Shown here one piece after another: positions 1-12,088 of a stretch of DNA of 64,000 nucleotides. Below the pieces are notes generated by a model that saw only the letters and a program-made list of their open reading frames with translations, ran no database searches and was not told the DNA's origin. Each line of letters starts with the position of its first letter. Within the stretch, counting starts at the first letter, position 1. Where the stretch lies: assembly GCA_026225945.1 (NCBI GenBank), contig JAMJFZ010002307.1, positions 9,115,501 through 9,179,500 on the forward strand, in the 5' to 3' direction. Position numbers and translations under genes: made by a program. The DNA is from Cricetomys ansorgei (Eukaryota > Chordata > Mammalia > Rodentia > Nesomyidae).

Positions 1-822
1 AAAAGGGACATTATATGAATGAACGACTCCCTTTGGGAAACAGAGGGGACTCCCAGTGGGTTTGTGCTTTAGGGCTTTGGGTAGGAAGATGGGGAATGGG
101 GCGCAATGAATTTGGGGAGCTTGGAGGAGCCAGGCCAGATTCAGGAAGAACGCACTTAGCAAGTACTTTTATTATTGTCTAACTTCATTAAACTCTCTGA
201 TGAGAATAATCATGTGGTGTCTTTGAAGCCTGAAGTGTCCAGAAAAGTTTATGAAGAACCACAGTCTTATTCTTAGATGCAATTAAACACTGGGTATTTG
301 GGCTCACTTAAGGCTGGATTTCATTGTTTTGGTTTGATTGCTTTCTCAGTTTAAATACTTAAACCACAGAACAAATTTTATCATCATCTACTTAGCAAAG
401 TTTGTAGAAATAAGTGACGTGAATTAAAAATCTGTTCTAAAATGTTCTGAATGAGCTGGTGGCAAGAAGGACAAAGACACCAACTGGCAGTCAGGTGACT
501 AGCTGGCAGAAGCCTGTACTGGCCACCTGGGAGGGCTATGACTTGAAGCTAGGTATATAGCTTGCAGAGACCTAGGTTTCCAAATGATAGACTAGGCATA
601 CCTCAAATGGCTGTGTTGCTGCTTATACGTAAAGTATCCGAACATACCATTGGCATTTGAATTTCAAAAGCTGTTATTATTACTAGTGAGCAGTGAACAA
701 GTCAAAACTAAAAATCTTTCTCTGATTGCCAGGGAAGAGAAACCCCACTGAAGAGACAGTCATCTTTAAAATGGGCTGTCTATCAATTGAATTGTTTTTT
801 CAAAGTCCAAAAATCGCCTAAT

Positions 823-915
823 GGACTGAGGTTATAGTTCAGTGGTGAAATGGTTGCCCAGATTCATGAGGCCCCAGGACCAATTACCTGTGCCACAAAA
901 GGAAGATAAAATCCT
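823..915 (+). repeat. ID/B4-like SINE fragment
   Basis: The order CTGAGGTTATAGTTCAGTGG, a GCCCAGATTCATGAGGCCC-like middle and GGACCAATTACCTG follows the tRNA-Ala-derived ID/B4 head (A box, then B box) with many substitutions, then an A-rich end. It is old and probably not transcribed. Confidence 0.6.
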
Positions 916-2029
916 AAGTGTTGCAAGCGTGGAAAATGTAATTGATTCAGCAGCACCTTTCAAATGACAACACACTACTTAAATCTCTGGCTGAAGTCTG
1001 CATTTAGTCCTGCCTTCAGCGCAGATGTCAGATGTTCAGAGCTGTGAGACCTTTAATGAGATGTGTCGTTGTCTCTATACCACCCAAAGCTTCCCAGCAA
1101 TCCTGTTAAGCAGTATAGACTAGAAGTTTTAGGAATTGAAAACATCGATTATGAGTAAGGTTGCCAAATGTAGGGGAGAAACCCACTCCTAGCCAACAGT
1201 GCCATCTGGAACAGAGTCTTCTGCTACTGTGTACCTCATGGGAAGCATAAAGCTAAAAGCTCTCTGAAATCCAGATCTGCCAACATCCTGGTGTATGTGC
1301 TCAGATTGGAACCTGGCTCTTTCAGGGATTTCCAAGTTCTTAGGTGTGCAGTTATGAGCCACCACACAGGAGATAATGTAAGTGGGCACACCTGAGCAGG
1401 TTCTTTTCTGGAAGCCAAAGAATGGTGGAAAATTAAATCTGTTCATGGCCATAATTTTAAAGTCTTCCACCATCAGCTTCAAATTGCCCCTCACATTTTT
1501 TTCTACTTACTTTACTTGATAATTTACGTTCTGTCTCTGCTTCACCGTTTGCTGCTCAAGGATCCCAACAGTGAATTAGGCAGAATCGAAGTCCCAAGTA
1601 AATCATTGAGTAGGTTCCTAGAAGGAACAGAAGATGAATTTATTCCATCCCCCCCCAAATTTTAGATATGTGTACCTAACTTGACCCTACACAATGTCTG
1701 TTCAATACAAAAATACTCTGAGTTGAACATGTACTCAAATGTAGAGTCTTTACTTTAGGGAAACACTAGAGGTAAAAGTGATTGTTTCACACCAATTTTC
1801 CAGATGCTGAACCCCTCAAAAAATCAGTTTAAACTCTAAATGCACAGTAAAGCTATTGAAGCAGTCTTTAAAAATATACCAATTCCTGGACCCCAGGGGT
1901 CTTGGTTACATCAGTTTGACATAGGACACAGGGAAGGGAAATTGTTTTCTGCATTTTCAAGCTGACGGAATAGAGCTGGAAACCACTGTTTTCAGATAGT
2001 GTTTCTTGACTCTAGTATGCTCCAAAAGT

Positions 2030-2142
2030 AGATGGGGTGCTTGTGAGGTAGATGTCCAGGAGTCCAAGGCAGTCCGCCTACATGACAAGTTTGAGGCCAG
2101 CCTGGAAATATAGAGATCTGTCTTAAAGAAACCAAATATAAG
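2030..2142 (+). repeat. Degraded B1 SINE
   Basis: The core AGTTTGAGGCCAGCCTGG followed by a GAGATCTGTCTTAAAGAAAC end is the B1 right part in + orientation. The left part is poorly preserved, and a second weak B1-like stretch may follow at about 2245-2330. Confidence 0.6.
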
Positions 2143-4384
2143 TATGCCAAAAGTAGTTTTCATTTGTATTATTTGGGGGATGCTACGTAATGGCAGAGAA
2201 AAATGATTATTTACAAGTGAATTAAATATATTTTTTTTAAAGAAGGGAGAGGCAGAAGGAAGGGGAGTTCACGAACTTCCATAGCTATGAACCAGGTGTA
2301 GGTGATTCTGGGCTACACTTGAGACCTTGTTGTAGTCCCTAGGGCCCCTTAAATATGGTAATTCTCAAACTTGATCCCAAACTCGAACATTAGAAATTCC
2401 TGAACGAAGCACTCAGTATTGGAAAAGAAGGTGAAAAGAAGGGGAAATGGAGGATGAAGAAGCATCAGAGATCTGGGGAGAGAGAGGAAGCTGTGGTTAG
2501 TCAATTAGAACTACAACTTCTACTTGACTCTTAACGCCAACTCATCTAGATTCATAATCTTTTGTCAGCTTCTCTATTAGAAATAAAACAATTCCAGGCA
2601 ACAAGGGAGAACTATAACATTTCTGTTTGTTCCTTGCCTCTCCAAATGCATGCTTGCCAGAGTATTTTTTCAAATATTTCAATAGACTCATTGGTTGTGC
2701 TAGGAGAACGGTATCACCCACCGTGAAATCAGTGTCCATGTGTGTCAGTGGCCCTTCTAAATGCCTCTGTCCCATTCAACAGTTACAACTCTGCTAAATT
2801 ATCTTTGCATACTTTAAGGTAAAATAAAATGACTTTTGGGTTCCCTAAGTTGTTCATTCACATTAGGAAGACTGGAAACCTCTAGAAATTTTGCCTCCCC
2901 TCATACATATCTTCTCAGGTTAGTCAAGACTTCTTCTAGTCATTTCTGTTTAAAAAAAAAAAATCACTTAAAATAAATTTGCCTTTCTAAAAAAATAGCA
3001 AAGTAGTGATATGATTTTCAAGTTATCACTGAATGAATTAAGCAAATGTTTAAAATAATACCAAAATGATGGCTGAGATTTGGGATGAGAAATCCCGAGG
3101 ATCATAACGATTTTTTAAAATCACCTGTACCGTTCCAATTATTTGCAGTTTCATGCCCGTGCTTAAAAGTAGACTAAAGAATTGTGTTCCTAATGCTGCT
3201 TTCAATTTACCTTAATCACTGGTATTTGTTTTGCTTTAGTGCTTTGCTCTCTGACTTTCTGTGTGAGAGGTGTTTTATACATTCAATTTACTGGTGAACT
3301 CTGAGATGAAAGGAGTCTTAATGGTAAGCTCTAAGGCTGTGGGCTTTCCTTTTATTTATTTATTTTTTGCAGATAATACATACATAATTTCACCCTTAAT
3401 TATCTGTGGCTTGTCCTGTCCATGGAACAGCAAAGACAAATGTAAAGCGTGTCTGTGCTAAGTAATTCTTTCAGAAAATTATGCAATCAAACAGGGAGGA
3501 TGGCATTTGTTAAAGTACATTTAGTGCTTTATGTGAAATCCTTCCTATACATAGATAATTCAGCACTTCAATTCTTTCTGTTTCAACCTAGCTTTCCCAA
3601 GATTTAAATCTTGGAGTTTTTTTTTCATTTTTCTTGACCCTCTTTGAAGCACTTTGGAGTGCTTTGATACGTATCAACTTGTGGTACACTGAAGAGTCAC
3701 TGAATGTCTTCTTGTATTTTCTCAATAGTGCTTACTTATCATTGAGATGGGGGAAGAAGGGATTCTAAAGAGTGAAAGTAACATATCATTGCTTTTGGTT
3801 CCTACCTATCAGTTGCTACAGCCACAGTTCAAGAGGAGCACTTGCTACAGCATGAAGGTTAACCCCAGGCTGAAGCTTGGGACTCTACCTGGTTGTTCTA
3901 GAAAGTTCTAACTTGGCTCCTTCCCTGTATTACCACAAATAAGTTCTTGTTCATGTGTTACATTAACTCAATTTGCTCTCTCATGGCCTTATTTGATGTT
4001 CTGTTAGCCCCCCTTCCTGTGTCAGTAGTCGGTGTCTTTAATTGCTCGTGTTTTTCTTATATCACATTCTTAATCAATTTGTTATGTATTGTTTATCATT
4101 AAGGGCCCAGTTCTGTGCCAGGTCCATAAGGATAGAGAAGTAGAGATACAGAATAAGATGGTTTCGGGGCCAAGCTTGACAATCTATACACAAGAAGCTG
4201 AACTGATAAAGATGAGTTCAATATTTGCTTTAGAAGTCCAGGAGCCAGAATGAGTAGAATATCTTAGACCTGAAGTGAACTTAGAAAGCAACATAAGGCA
4301 AGCCAAGGAGGTGAAACGTCAGCGACAAAAGCAAGTGGCTATGACAGTGACAGTGCCAGCCTGCGGCATGCCCTCCTTCCACAC

Positions 4385-4725
4385 ACACCTCGCACCTGCC
4401 ACCTTCGTCCCTTCCTATGGCACCTGACTGGCTCTCTCTTACCTGTGATCCAGACCATCACCATGGCTGGGACTCTGCCATGCCTTGTCTACAGTCTCAG
4501 AGCTGACACTATGATCACTTAATTCCTTTTCACTTAAAGTCAGATTTGATCAGTCCCATGTTCACATGCCTTCCAAAGACCATTCCCCAGTTATCTGAGA
4601 ATAAAACCCCGACCCTTTACCGTGCTCAACCAATTCCTATATAGTTTACACCAAACTTATCTAATGGATCTCCAGACATTGCCCCTCTTCCTCTCAGCTC
4701 TGTGTCACAGCCGTTCTTGTTTCCT
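4385..4725 (-). repeat. L2 LINE fragment
   Basis: Read on the minus strand, the block matches the L2 3' coding pattern. On the plus strand one sees its usual complement: a GTCAGATTTGATCAGTCCC segment, then AATAAAACCCCGACCCTTTACC and a CCCTCTTCCTCTCAGCTCTG-like run. This is ancient mammalian LINE sequence, assigned by remembered consensus. Confidence 0.5.
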
Positions 4726-4799
4726 GAAGCAGAACTCAGAGGAAAAATGCAATAAAGACATTCACATGGCACCATATAGCTAATGTCTATCTTGTTACT

Positions 4800-4925
4800 C
4801 AATTCTTTAAAATAATCTTTGTCTAGAAGGTATAATCTCTATTTTAAAAATTACACTGAATTCCAGAGTGCGTAAGGTCAGGTAGGGTGTGAGTGATTAC
4901 TAGAGTTTAGCTCCAATTCATGTCT
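4800..4925 (-). repeat. MIR-like fragment
   Basis: A weak match to the reverse complement of MIR: a run reading as 'TATAATCTCTATTTTAAAAA', an AAGGTCAGGTAGGGTGTGAG segment and TTTAGCTCCAATTCA, in the order expected for a reversed MIR core. Confidence 0.4.
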
Positions 4926-5445
4926 TCTGACCACAGTTTCAAAGAGGAAGGACAATATTTATAATTAATGATAGATGAAGCACGTTGATCAAATGTCAAA
5001 GGCCGGATGAATAAGGAAATAATGGTGTCATAAAACTGATAACTGCAGAGTCTAGGAAAGAGGCACCAAAAGATCACCAAGCCTCATTCCCTGCTGGAAG
5101 GCTGCACGGTGACAAATGGCTTTGGCTCCTGGGCCCGTAGCACAGCTAGATCAAACCAGATGAGTCGCTTCAACTCTCCGAGACTCAGATTTCTCTCAAG
5201 AAGAAAAAGTAGGAGAAAAGCTTTGTGAGCTTGTTCTTGGCAAAGAATTCTTAGAAACCACACGGAGATCATGATCTGTAAAAGAAAGTAAACTGGATAC
5301 ATGGATGTAATCAAGACCTTGTTAAGACAATTAAAAGGGACAGGTGGAAAAGGATGATTTGTGAAACTACAGAATTGATAAAGAACTCATTATAGACATA
5401 TAAAGATTTTAAATTCAATATTAAGAAAACAAAAAAACCTTTTAA

Positions 5446-5446
<1 letters not shown>

Positions 5447-5493
<47 letters not shown>

Positions 5494-5564
5494 GTACAGG
5501 TGCACACACTCATGTGTGTGTGTCTGCCTGTCTGTCTGTCTGTGTGTTCAGGTGCACACACTCA

Positions 5565-5634
<70 letters not shown>

Positions 5635-5635
5635 A
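5447..5635. repeat. Compound (TG)n-(CTGT)n-(TG)n-(GA)n microsatellite
   Basis: A (TG)n run at 5447-5489 is followed by a spacer with GGTGCACACACTCATGTG, a short (CTGT)n run, a second copy of the same spacer about 52 bp later, another (TG)n run to 5588 and (GA)n to about 5628. The repeated spacer shows a local duplication inside the array. Confidence 0.95.
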
Positions 5636-5639
5636 GATA

Positions 5640-5880
5640 TCAACGACAGATGTCTTCTATCACTCTCCACAGTACTTTGGAGCCGAGGGCTCTTATTGAA
5701 CCTAGAGCTTACCAATTGGCTACATGAGCTGGCCAGCCACCCCTGACCCCCTGGATCCCCCCAGTGCTGTGATTAAAAGAACTGCTCTGCCTGGCTGTTA
5801 TGTGAGTGCTGAGACCTGAACTCAGGTCTTCATGTTTGCAGAACAAGCACTTTACCCACTGAACCATCCTCCCAGCACCA
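5640..5880 (-). repeat. Old rodent dispersed repeat (RMER1-like)
   Basis: The segment has a TTATTGAACCTAGAGCTTACC block, AGTGCTGTGATTAAA, and an end reading GCACTTTACCCACTGAACCATC, a pattern common to a rodent medium-copy repeat with a tRNA-like terminus. The same pattern recurs, more decayed, near 54370-54620 and 59930-60125. The family name is from memory and unsure. Confidence 0.45.
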
Positions 5881-7108
5881 ACTTCCTTTTTAAGTGGGAG
5901 ACATATTTACACAAAAGCTTTATCAAAGAAGATATAGAAATCCAAAACTCATCAGGAAGTTGGATATCCTTAGGGAAATGCAAACCTCAATCACAGTGAG
6001 ATGCTGATACAAATTACCACCCTTAATGTTGACCATGTGGTAAACAGATTAGAACATCTACAGACATGTGATCACAATGTAAAATGTCACAAGTTCTCAA
6101 AAAACATTTATAAATTTCTTACATGAGCTATACATGTATCATAAACCCCACCCATTTCACTCCTAGACTTTTACCTATAGAAGATAAATGCCTGTATCTG
6201 TACACATACTTGAACAATGTTTGTAACAACTATCAGCTAGAAAAAAATGTCTACAAATGAATGAATAAATAGCAAATGTTTGTATAATGGACCCTCCTCT
6301 GCAGTCAGAAGGAATGTCATGATGAGACAGGATGAGGAAGTAGTGGATGGGGGTTGATGAGAAGGGGCTGGAGAAACAGATGGGAAAGTGGATTAAAGGA
6401 GTGAGGCAGTGAAAAGGAGTCATCATGGCAACAGTGGTTGGGTGTGAGAAGTTGGTGGAGAGTAGATGGGGATGTACAGGGAATATACTGTGATTATAGA
6501 GAAGATGGATGAGGAAGTGATCAGGAGGCAAATGGGAGCCAGACAGCAGTTGGACAAGGGTGGATGGAGATGTATGAGGGTGGACATGGTAATGGCTAGG
6601 GCTGGGTGAGAAGTGGATCTAGGGTTGGATGGAGGTGATGAAGGTATGTAGGAAAGTGGATGGGAGGTAGACGGAGAGTGGTTGCTGGTAGACAGTATAT
6701 GAATGGGGTGGGTAGAAGTTGAAAGGATGGTAGAAACCTGTGAATGGTGATAGATAGGTATAAATGGAGGTGTATAGGGGGTGGACAAGGATCATTGAAG
6801 GTGCATAAAGTGGGGGTTAGGGGCTGTTGAGGTGGATAAGAATGGATGGGGTCCACAAAGAATCGGTGGAAGTGGACAGAGAATAGATGGAGCATTAAAA
6901 GGGTGGGTGCAGGTGGATGGTGGGTGGGTGTGAGTTTAATGGATTGGGTGGGACAAATGAGATATCTGGATATGTAGATGGTGGGTGTGGAGTGGGGTGT
7001 GTGGAAGGGAGATGTGAATGACGGTATGTGGAAGGGTATTGAGGGATGCACAAGACAGGTGGAGGACGTGGATAATAATGGGTAGCGAAGGGGAAATTGA
7101 AGGGATAG

Positions 7109-7109
<1 letters not shown>

Positions 7110-7184
<75 letters not shown>
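7110..7184. repeat. (TG)n microsatellite
   Basis: Two (TG)n runs broken once by GAATG, embedded in the G-rich repeat block. Confidence 0.97.
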
Positions 7185-7186
<2 letters not shown>

Positions 7187-7956
7187 GAGGTATGGGCCCA
7201 CGTTTGGACTATGTGGATGGGCAGTGGATCGAGAAGGTAAAAGCAAAGTGGATGGCAGGTAAACAGCACAGGAGGAGTGGAGTGGAGTATTGGAGGGAGG
7301 CATGGAGGAACATGCATGGAGGAGTGCAGGTGGGAGGATAGGGCATGGGGCGTGGCCTGGCTGGTAGGTGGAAGGTAGAGGAGTATGTGGATAGGGGTTA
7401 AGGAAGAGCAGGAGATGGGGTTGGTTGAGGGAGCAACAGATGGGACATTAGAGGGATTATGGGTGTGGGATGTGGGTGGAGGTGAAAGGGGTTTGTGAAG
7501 AAGAATAAGGGGAGTGGGGAATACATGAGCTGTGAGCAGGGAGGCTCCACGAGGCAGTGGGTAATAAGTGGATGGCTGGGGCAGTTTGCTGACAGGAGTG
7601 ATGGGGTGTGGGAGGGAGGGTGGGATATAGCAGAAGGCTGGTAGGTAGATAACAGGCAGAGAGAGGGTGAAGGGAGGCTGTGGAGTAGAGGTTGGGGGGT
7701 AGCTGACAGGTAGGAGCTGGGAAAGGGGTCCATGCAAGATGGTGAAAGTGTGTGAATGGGTGTGGTTGGGTGGTAAGGGTGGTAGAGGATGTATGAAGGA
7801 ACTGCTGTGCAGGGGTGTGGTGGGAGGGTCTATAGAAGGAAGTGGTAGGGGTATGTGGGGGAGAGTGTATGGTGGGATAGGGAGGGGAGTAGGAGGGACG
7901 AAGAGATAGAGAGAGGAGGAGGAAGTTAAAGTGGAGGAGGGAGAGAAAGGTGGAGA

Positions 7957-8090
7957 GGGAGGGGTGGGGAGAAGGGGAAGAAGGGAGGGACAGGAAGGGA
8001 AAAGGAGATGAGGAAAATAAATAGAGGGAGGAATGTGAATAGAGGAGCCAGTGACTAATGGGGGATCGGGAGGGGCGCTAGGGGGAGGGG
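7957..8090 (+). other. Predicted G-quadruplex motifs
   Basis: At 7957-7977 the plus strand has G3-A-G4-T-G4-AGAA-G4. At 8060-8090 it has five runs: G5-ATC-G3-A-G4-CGCTA-G5-A-G4. Both satisfy the four-run, 1-7 base loop rule. Folding in vivo is inference. Confidence 0.75.
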
Positions 8091-9238
8091 AGGCAGAGAG
8101 GAAAGAAGGGTGGAAGAGGAGCAGTGGGGAGGCAGAAGGAGAGGGACGGGAAAGGGAGGGAGGAAGGAAGTAAAAGAATAATTGTGGGTCCGAGCAGACA
8201 TGCGGTGAGGAACTCCCACGGTTCACACGTCTGTATAGACGCTGGCCCCTGAGTGCAGGAACAACCACGACTTTCATAAAGATGATAGGGCATAGCTCCA
8301 CTAACTGCACAGTATAGCGAAGGGGAAAGGATTCTGCCGCGTTAACTGGAGTCCCTAATCAGTTGGTTTTGAGTTAGCTAATCATGGGGGGAGTTTAAAC
8401 TTTTCCTAACAAAACAAGCATATGAAAGCATAATTCTATTGGAATTTGCACAACTAAAATATGAGTGCTCATATAATAGGACTTCATATACGAGGAGGGG
8501 CATCTGTACTTCAATGAGTAAATTGCATTGTATTGTGTAGTATTATGTTGTATTATATTCACCTCAACAGATTTTTAACTTGACACGGTAGGATTATGCC
8601 ATTGAATTCCAAGCCAGTAGGGTCTGATGCTAAATGCACACCCAGTGAAAGACTGGAAGGTATGAGTATTTCTTCAGAAATAATTTGCAAACTAGATTCC
8701 AGCATAGGTAGCTTTTCATGATGCTGGTCATTAGGAAGGGAGAAATTTCTGTTCAAACCTCACTTGTTTCTCTGACTTAATACCTAACCTGGGTTTAAAC
8801 TGGGTAACCCTGAGCTTCCTGTGTTTTACTGTACTTGGGAATACTTTGTTCTTAATTGGTAGACATTTTACAGGCTCATGAGGGACAGATGCCTGGTTAG
8901 GTACAGTCCTCACCTTTACCTTCTTCAGTTGCTGCTGAAGAAAATGTTGGACCCGCCTAGCCTGACATTTATCCCATAAGGCTCCTGGCAGAAAATGAAT
9001 ATTGACCTGTTAAGTTAAAAAAAAATCACTGCATATATTCTATTCATAAACAAGGACAGGGGAAATTGGGCGACTGTGCGCCTGCACTTTCAAAAAATGA
9101 AGAAACGCTATCAATAAAATCTGGATCGGGTACCTGGCACCTGTTCTTTAGTCCATACATGAAACAAAACACCCTCAACTTGAGACTGTTATGTAGAATA
9201 ACCACTGGGATTTTTCTTGTCTCTCTCTGTGTACCCAG

Positions 9239-9408
9239 GGCCTCCTGGTCCATGAACATGAAAGCAGCTGTGGTCTTTCTGGGAATCTCATGCATTCAGC
9301 ACTCGGGGGCCGGGGCCATTGCAGTCCTGCTTCCTTCTCTATCCGTGTTCCTGGCACTAGTAAGTCTTTACATGAGGCACTGCGACCTGATCTATCAGCC
9401 AGAGAAAC
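9239..9408 (+). CDS. Slc15a5: Slc15a5 internal exon (TM5-TM6 region)
   Basis: The exon codes for a hydrophobic stretch with [21 protein letters not shown] and [10 protein letters not shown], which I recognise as the SLC15A5 segment spanning about helices 5 and 6 of the 12-helix POT/MFS fold. The acceptor is a pyrimidine-rich tract ending CCCAG at 9238 and the donor is GTGAGT at 9409. The first base completes a codon split after two bases and the last base (C) opens a codon finished by the next coding exon as CAT (His), which keeps the reading frame. It carries 56 whole codons with no stop. SLC15 relatives move di- and tripeptides or histidine with protons; the substrate of SLC15A5 is not established, so transport activity is inferred from family membership only. 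Confidence 0.9.
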
Positions 9409-9844
9409 GTGAGTCACACCTTATAGTAGGCTTGGTAAAGAGAGGAGGGTGGTTTCTTATCTTCTTCTTAAATTCCCTACAGTCTTTGAACTCATAGAAC
9501 CCCATTAGTCTGCAGTTATTCGCCCGAGAGCAGCTCTGCCAGAGAATGTCCATGAGTCTGTCTGTCTTTAACTCCCCTGTGTAGGCCTCAGCTCCGATAC
9601 TCAGCCATTCAGCCACATTCGCGGATTCTCTGTTCAACTCTGGCAATCACAAAGTACAACAGCTCTTCTAGAATGTTATTCATCTATGTTATGACAAACA
9701 ATTACATTCAAAAATCCACATTACACACTACGTGAATACTTGCGTTAAATATTCTCTTAAAAACACCTGTTCACAGTGTCATAATTGTTCACCACTGAAG
9801 ACAGGTGTTTGTAGAAAGTGAATTACTTAATTTACATTTGTTTC

Positions 9845-9997
9845 TTTTTGTTTTTGAGACAAGATTTCATTATGTATACCATTTGGCCTTGAACTCTCTG
9901 TGTATTCCACACTGGTCTTAAACTCAGGATCTTCATGCTTCCACCTCCTGAATGCTAGGATAACTGGCATGTGAAACTATGCCTGAATCCTAAATTT
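9845..9997 (-). repeat. B1 SINE
   Basis: The plus strand reads as the B1 complement: TTTTTGAGACAAGATTTCAT, TTGGCCTTGAACTCTCTGTG, then CACCTCCTGAATGCTAGGAT and CTGGCATGTGAAACTATGCC. Diverged, but complete in order. Confidence 0.85.
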
Positions 9998-10004
9998 ATT
10001 TATT

Positions 10005-10325
10005 TTTAAAGATTTTTTAAACTTATATATGTATTTATATATTTAAAAGAATTATATATAGAGAGAGACAAATATATGTCTTTCTATATATATAAAATTA
10101 TATATATAATTTTTATTTATAATTATTTATATATATAATTTTTAAATGGTTCATGTGAGTGCAGTTGTCATAAGAGGCCAGAAGAGGGCATCAGATATCA
10201 GATCCATTTGGAGCTAAAGTTTCAGGTAGTTGTGAGTCACCTGATGTGGAGGTTGCAGACTGAACTATGGTTCTCTGCAAAAGCAGCCAAGGCTCTTAAT
10301 CGCTAAACTACCTCTCAGCATCTAA
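10005..10325 (-). repeat. B2/B3-type SINE with (TA)n-rich tail
   Basis: The plus strand shows GAGGCCAGAAGAGGGCATCA, GAGTCACCTGATGTGGAGG and GCTCTTAATCGCTAAACTAC, the complement of a B2/B3 tRNA-derived SINE. On the plus strand it is preceded by a long TATATA-rich stretch (10020-10140) that corresponds to the element's expanded A/T tail. Confidence 0.85.
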
Positions 10326-10499
10326 ATTTATTTTTAATGGATACATAAAAACATAAAACATACATATTGATGGGCTATCCTGTGATGTTTCAATATAGAT
10401 ACACACATATCATCTGTGATGATTAAATTAGGTTAAACACGTATCATTTCATTATGGTAAAACACCCAAAATCTTTTTTCTAGGTTTTTTAAAAAATAC

Positions 10500-10662
10500 A
10501 TGAACTGTACTGGTGGTACATACTTGTAATTTCATCACTTAGAAGGTGGAGGCAGAAAAATCAAGTGTTCAAGGCCAGCCTCAGCTGTATAAGCAAGTTT
10601 GAGGCCAGACTGAGGTACCTGAGGGCTTGTCATAACAAAGCAAAATAAAATAAATAAAACAC
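10500..10662 (+). repeat. B1 SINE
   Basis: Recognised by ACTGGTGGTACATACTTGTA, GAAGGTGGAGGCAGAAAAAT, TTCAAGGCCAGCCTCAGCTG and an A-rich end with AAATAAAATAAATAAAAC. Part of the right half is duplicated (two GAGGCCAG-like copies). Confidence 0.85.
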
Positions 10663-11334
10663 ACAATGCACAGCTTTTATCTGTAGCTACTTTGTTTATA
10701 ATAGCACACCAGAACTTCAGACCATATCTAACTGTAACTACTGACCAGTCTTCCGATCATCCCCATAGTAATCCAATTCTCCAAAGGAACAGAACAGTGT
10801 TATTTGCTTCAATTAAGAAGCACAATCTCTTGGTTTATGTAGTCATATCATTTAGTGGTTTTTTTGTTTTTTAACCCACACCTAATATTCCCCATTAAGG
10901 GAAAAACACAGGTCTGTACTAAATGTTGAGATGAGTCCCTCATGCCATATTCCAGAACAGTACGGCAGAGAAGATTTTTATGGTACTTCTCAAAACATTG
11001 AGTTTTCTGTTCACTGCCTGCTAATTCCCTCCCTCCTCCAAGATCAAAGGAACTGGCTTTCTTACTGTTTCATTTCTGGGTTTTGATTTACTTTAGATTC
11101 TTCTTATGTGCTTTTATAAGTTTAATGTAAACCTATATGCTTTTATAAAATTTGTAACCTGTGGTTTTGGTATCATACCAATGTACAGTATTTGTCCATT
11201 TTTTACTTATTCCCTTTAAACAAATCCCCTCCAATTTCTTGCCTGTGGTAATATACCACAGGCATATATAATGACAGCATTCTCTACATTTTTAAGACCG
11301 CATAATATTCCAATGTATCTAATACATTGTTGGT

Positions 11335-11460
11335 TATTGTAAGATAGATTTTCACGTAGCCCAGGCTGGCTTAGAACTCACTATGTAGTCAAGGATGACC
11401 TTGAACTCCTGATCCTGCATAACCCAAATGCTTGGGTTGCAAGCATATGCCTCTACCCAT
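11335..11460 (-). repeat. B1 SINE inside L1
   Basis: The plus strand reads AGCCCAGGCTGGCTTAGAAC, TCAAGGATGACCTTGAACTC and AATGCTTGGGTTGCAAGCAT, the B1 complement. It splits the reverse L1 fragment, so it is the younger insertion. Confidence 0.85.
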
Positions 11461-12040
11461 ATATTTTTATCTACTCATCTGTTACTGGACATATTAAACT
11501 GCCTACACCTCTTACCTAATGTAAATACTGCTGTAACAAATATAGGTGTGTAGATACCTTCAGAGTCCCAAAGATTGGAATCATATGCCCAGAAATAGAT
11601 GGATGGAGTCCTCTTCTAATGACCGTGGGCATTCCTGCTCCTTCAACACCTATATCTCCTATGCTCGCATCCCCAGTGCTCAGGAATTCCTCACACATTG
11701 GCCATATTTTGTCTGCACTTACTTTCTTCTTTCACTTTTAACTTTGGTCACATTGATGAGAGTGAAGTGATGTCTTGCTAGTTTGATTGGCAAATCCCAA
11801 ATGATGAATGACACAATGTTTATCAGCCACTCTTAGATGCTGTTTAATAAATTTAAGCCTCTGTCCACTTTTTTAAATTGAGACATTTGATTCTAGTCAT
11901 TGTTAAATTGCAGGAGTCTGTCATATCCTGGGTACTGAGCTTCTATTGGACGTCTGATTTAGTCTGTTTCTTCCATTCCACACTTAGCTGTTTCACCTGA
12001 TTCACTTTCCTTTGACATGTAGTTTTTATATTTACCCTAG

Positions 12041-12042
<2 letters not shown>

Positions 12043-12074
<32 letters not shown>

Positions 12075-12088
12075 GCTCTCGCTCTCTC
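12043..12088. repeat. (CTGT)n-(CT)n microsatellite
   Basis: About six CTGT units followed by CT/CGCT repeats, lying in the reverse L1. Confidence 0.95.

Larger units (their letters stand above)
6300..8170. repeat. Long G-rich degenerate GGTGGATGG-type repeat
   Basis: For almost 1.9 kb the plus strand is strongly G- and A-rich with little C. Short motifs such as GTGGATGG, GGGTGG, GGAGGTG and GATGGAGG recur at irregular spacing. This looks like a decayed minisatellite or GA/GT-rich low-complexity block. The absence of TTA, CTA and TCA on the plus strand leaves long open frames on the minus strand (up to 471 codons, Pro/Ser/Thr/His-rich); these are a composition artefact, not a gene. From about 7900 the repeat shifts to GGA/GGGA-rich sequence. 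Confidence 0.8.
1..9238 (+). other. Upstream Slc15a5 intron, partial
   Basis: No coding exon is recognised here. The stretch should be the intron preceding the first visible exon, since that exon begins in mid-codon after a good acceptor. It holds an ID-like fragment, B1 fragments, old L2 and MIR pieces, a compound microsatellite, an RMER1-like piece and a long G-rich degenerate repeat, all listed separately. About 2340-4380 and 8300-9238 look like unique or unclassifiable sequence. Confidence 0.75.

Noticed and set aside
6895..8310. 471-codon minus-strand open frame (Pro/Ser/Thr/His-rich)
   Set aside because: It lies in a G-rich, C-poor degenerate repeat where stop codons are rare by composition; there is no domain, no splice context and the translation follows the repeat.
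9066..9497. 143-codon frame starting before the 9239 exon
   Set aside because: The open frame runs from intron through the exon into intron by chance; splice sites at 9238 and 9409 and the homology limit the coding part to the exon.
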